From NCBI GenBank assembly GCA_944470555.2, contig OX104134.1, positions 112,896,701-112,960,700 of the forward strand: a stretch of 64,000 bases of DNA, in the 5' to 3' direction. The translations under genes were made by a program, and so were the position numbers. Within the stretch, counting starts at the first letter, position 1. Every line of letters begins with the position of its first letter. This DNA comes from Heterobilharzia americana (Eukaryota; Platyhelminthes; Trematoda; Strigeidida; Schistosomatidae). This document shows positions 62,491 through 64,000 of this stretch, one piece after another. The notes beneath the pieces were generated by a model. It saw nothing but the letters and a program-made list of their open reading frames with translations, searched no databases and was not told the DNA's origin.

Positions 62491-63016
62491 CGCTTTTTGA
62501 ATTATCGCCATTCAACAGACCTTTCTGGTGTGGTAGGACCTCGTAGAAACAAGCTTTCCACGAGCATAGCCCGTTAGGTCATTGATGTATGGAAGCCAAG
62601 TCATTACGTTAAGGTGACAACTATCAGTCTAGAACATGCAGGGAAGTAAGCAGAAAAAGATTTGTAATGATGTTGACGAGACGGTATAAATAAATGAGTG
62701 TTAACATAATATTTACAACTTTATGGATTGACATGACTCGAAGAGCGATGTCACCATACGTAGATGAGGACACAGCAACTTTTTTGCAGTTCATTCATTG
62801 TTTAACTTGCATTCAAAATGTCGAATAGGTATTTTTTTGCCTATCCGTAGGGTTTCCTACAAACTTGTTTCTTACAACTGATGCAATTCTTCAAGAAAGT
62901 GATGTTAGGAACGAACCTCGCCACATCATTTGCTTTTCTTAAAATACTAGTTCCTGTGTAAAGGGTCCTAAAATACCATCTTACATTTAAAAGGTGAAAA
63001 CGTATGCCATACATAC

Positions 63017-63082
63017 CTAAACTTTCCTAATAACTCCCAAAGGATCAGTACTTTGTCAGCCTTTACGCCCAACAGAATTACA
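63017..63082 (-). CDS. possible further 5' ATR exon
   Basis: 66 bp reading VILLGVKADKVLILWELLGK with a good donor GTATGT and a phase that fits the exon at 61808. The acceptor (CTCGTAG) is weak. The frame is open from 63126. It could be chance. Confidence 0.35.
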
Positions 63083-63464
63083 CTACGAGTAATAAGTCCG
63101 TCAGTACCCGATAAGTCAGAGTTACGTTAGTTTAGAACGCCTACAACAAATCTAAATAAGAATGGTGATGGCATACATTCTTGGCGGATGTGGTTGGCTA
63201 TCGACTTCCCAGGCAAATAATCTCCTTAAGCATCTGCACTACCGCGTCACTATAAATAGAGAGCATTTAGAAGCGTAACATAACTGCTCTGCACTCACTT
63301 CATAGTCCAAGACTACGAAAATAACTCAGGATTTAATGTGTCACTTACTGGAGACAAAAACAGTGCTTCATATATGCGTTTCAAACGTTATCAACGGGTG
63401 AAAATTTGAATAATTCAACCATATCCAGGTTTGAAGACTGCTTAATTTTCCTAAACTCTTTTTC

Positions 63465-64000
63465 CTCCAGCTCCACTCAAACATAGAATGACAGTGGAAC
63501 CTAGGATCTGACGCACAATGACAATCAAACTAATTCCCTAGTGATTGTCTTAAGATTTCACTCCTTTCTTACAAACCGAAATAAACAAGGATATCGATAA
63601 TTATGATTCCCATAAACCAACTAGTACCGAAGTCACTCCAACCCGAAAATATGTTAGACACCAAAGAATTGTACAGACAAATAATTTGTTGTTGCTCCTT
63701 TCAATTACACTACACGTCTGAAGCAGCCTCCTCAGCTTCAGTAACACTTGAAAACTTCACATTTACATCATATTCAGGATACAGCTAGATGTTCACCAAG
63801 TGAAGAGTGGCTATACGTTAGTTGAACCATTCTTCAAAGTATTCTACTCAACTTTTCAGTCTTCTTTCCTTAGCAGTCCTCCATCTTACCGACAACAGTC
63901 TTCTAAAGCTTGAATATTTTCACTAAACTTTATCTTCAAATCCTTTCTGTCTCATACACCACTGTCTACCTTCACATCACTCTTCTTCTATTCACTGGTT
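63465..64000 (+). repeat. LINE 3' region, near-identical to 25812, cut by window end
   Basis: The identity with 25812 starts at CTCCAGCTCCACTCAAACAT and continues to the last base of the window, so the full repeat extends beyond it. The upstream flanks of the two copies differ. Confidence 0.8.

Noticed and set aside
1..64000. CRISPR arrays, operons or bacterial features
   Set aside because: Nothing of the kind is seen; spliced exons, LINEs and tRNA-derived SINEs show a eukaryotic nuclear genome.

Overview
The window looks like nuclear DNA of a trematode flatworm of the genus Schistosoma. It is AT-rich and intron-rich, and it carries RTE- and CR1-like LINEs, Penelope-like elements, and tRNA-derived SINEs that contain hammerhead ribozymes of the type known from the schistosome SM-alpha family. 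The species assignment is an inference from these repeats; no marker gene is present.

Almost the whole window is one minus-strand gene: the DNA-damage checkpoint kinase ATR (PIKK family). I reconstruct 28 exons between 61808 (5' side) and 4068 (3' side). All but one carry a canonical GT-AG intron, one carries GC-AG, and reading phase is preserved at every junction. Together they give about 1,460 codons. They cover the N-terminal HEAT/UME half and run into the segment just before the FAT domain. The most N-terminal exon lies to the right (a weak candidate is at 63017-63082). The rest of FAT, the kinase domain and FATC lie off the left edge.

Layout from left to right: 346-3082 RTE LINE (minus, with target-site duplication); 4068-5589 last two visible ATR exons; 6450-8790 LINE fragments with a nested SINE; 8965-12159 a cluster of ATR exons; 12828-13822 truncated RTE copy; 14352-14612 palindromic SINE with a hammerhead; 15102-18867 three ATR exons; 20100-21560 LINE split by a Penelope-like fragment; 22179-25221 near-complete RTE LINE; 25812-26430 LINE tail; 27674-28652 two ATR exons; 30349-31001 exon-like segments on the opposite strand; 31010-31238 hammerhead SINEs; 31382-35325 an intact full-length LINE with an exact 13-bp target duplication; 35519-48228 nine ATR exons; 48990-57000 a dense pile of RTE, LINE, foldback and Penelope-like insertions; 57238-61808 six 5' ATR exons, some with introns of about 40-70 bp; 59680-60930 LINE remnant; 62028-64000 LINE tails.

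The ATR protein is expected to act in the nucleus at RPA-coated single-stranded DNA. The mobile elements all sit in its introns and explain why about 4.4 kb of coding sequence is spread over more than 57 kb. Exon coordinates were worked out by eye and may be off by a base or two; every exon length was checked against phase.
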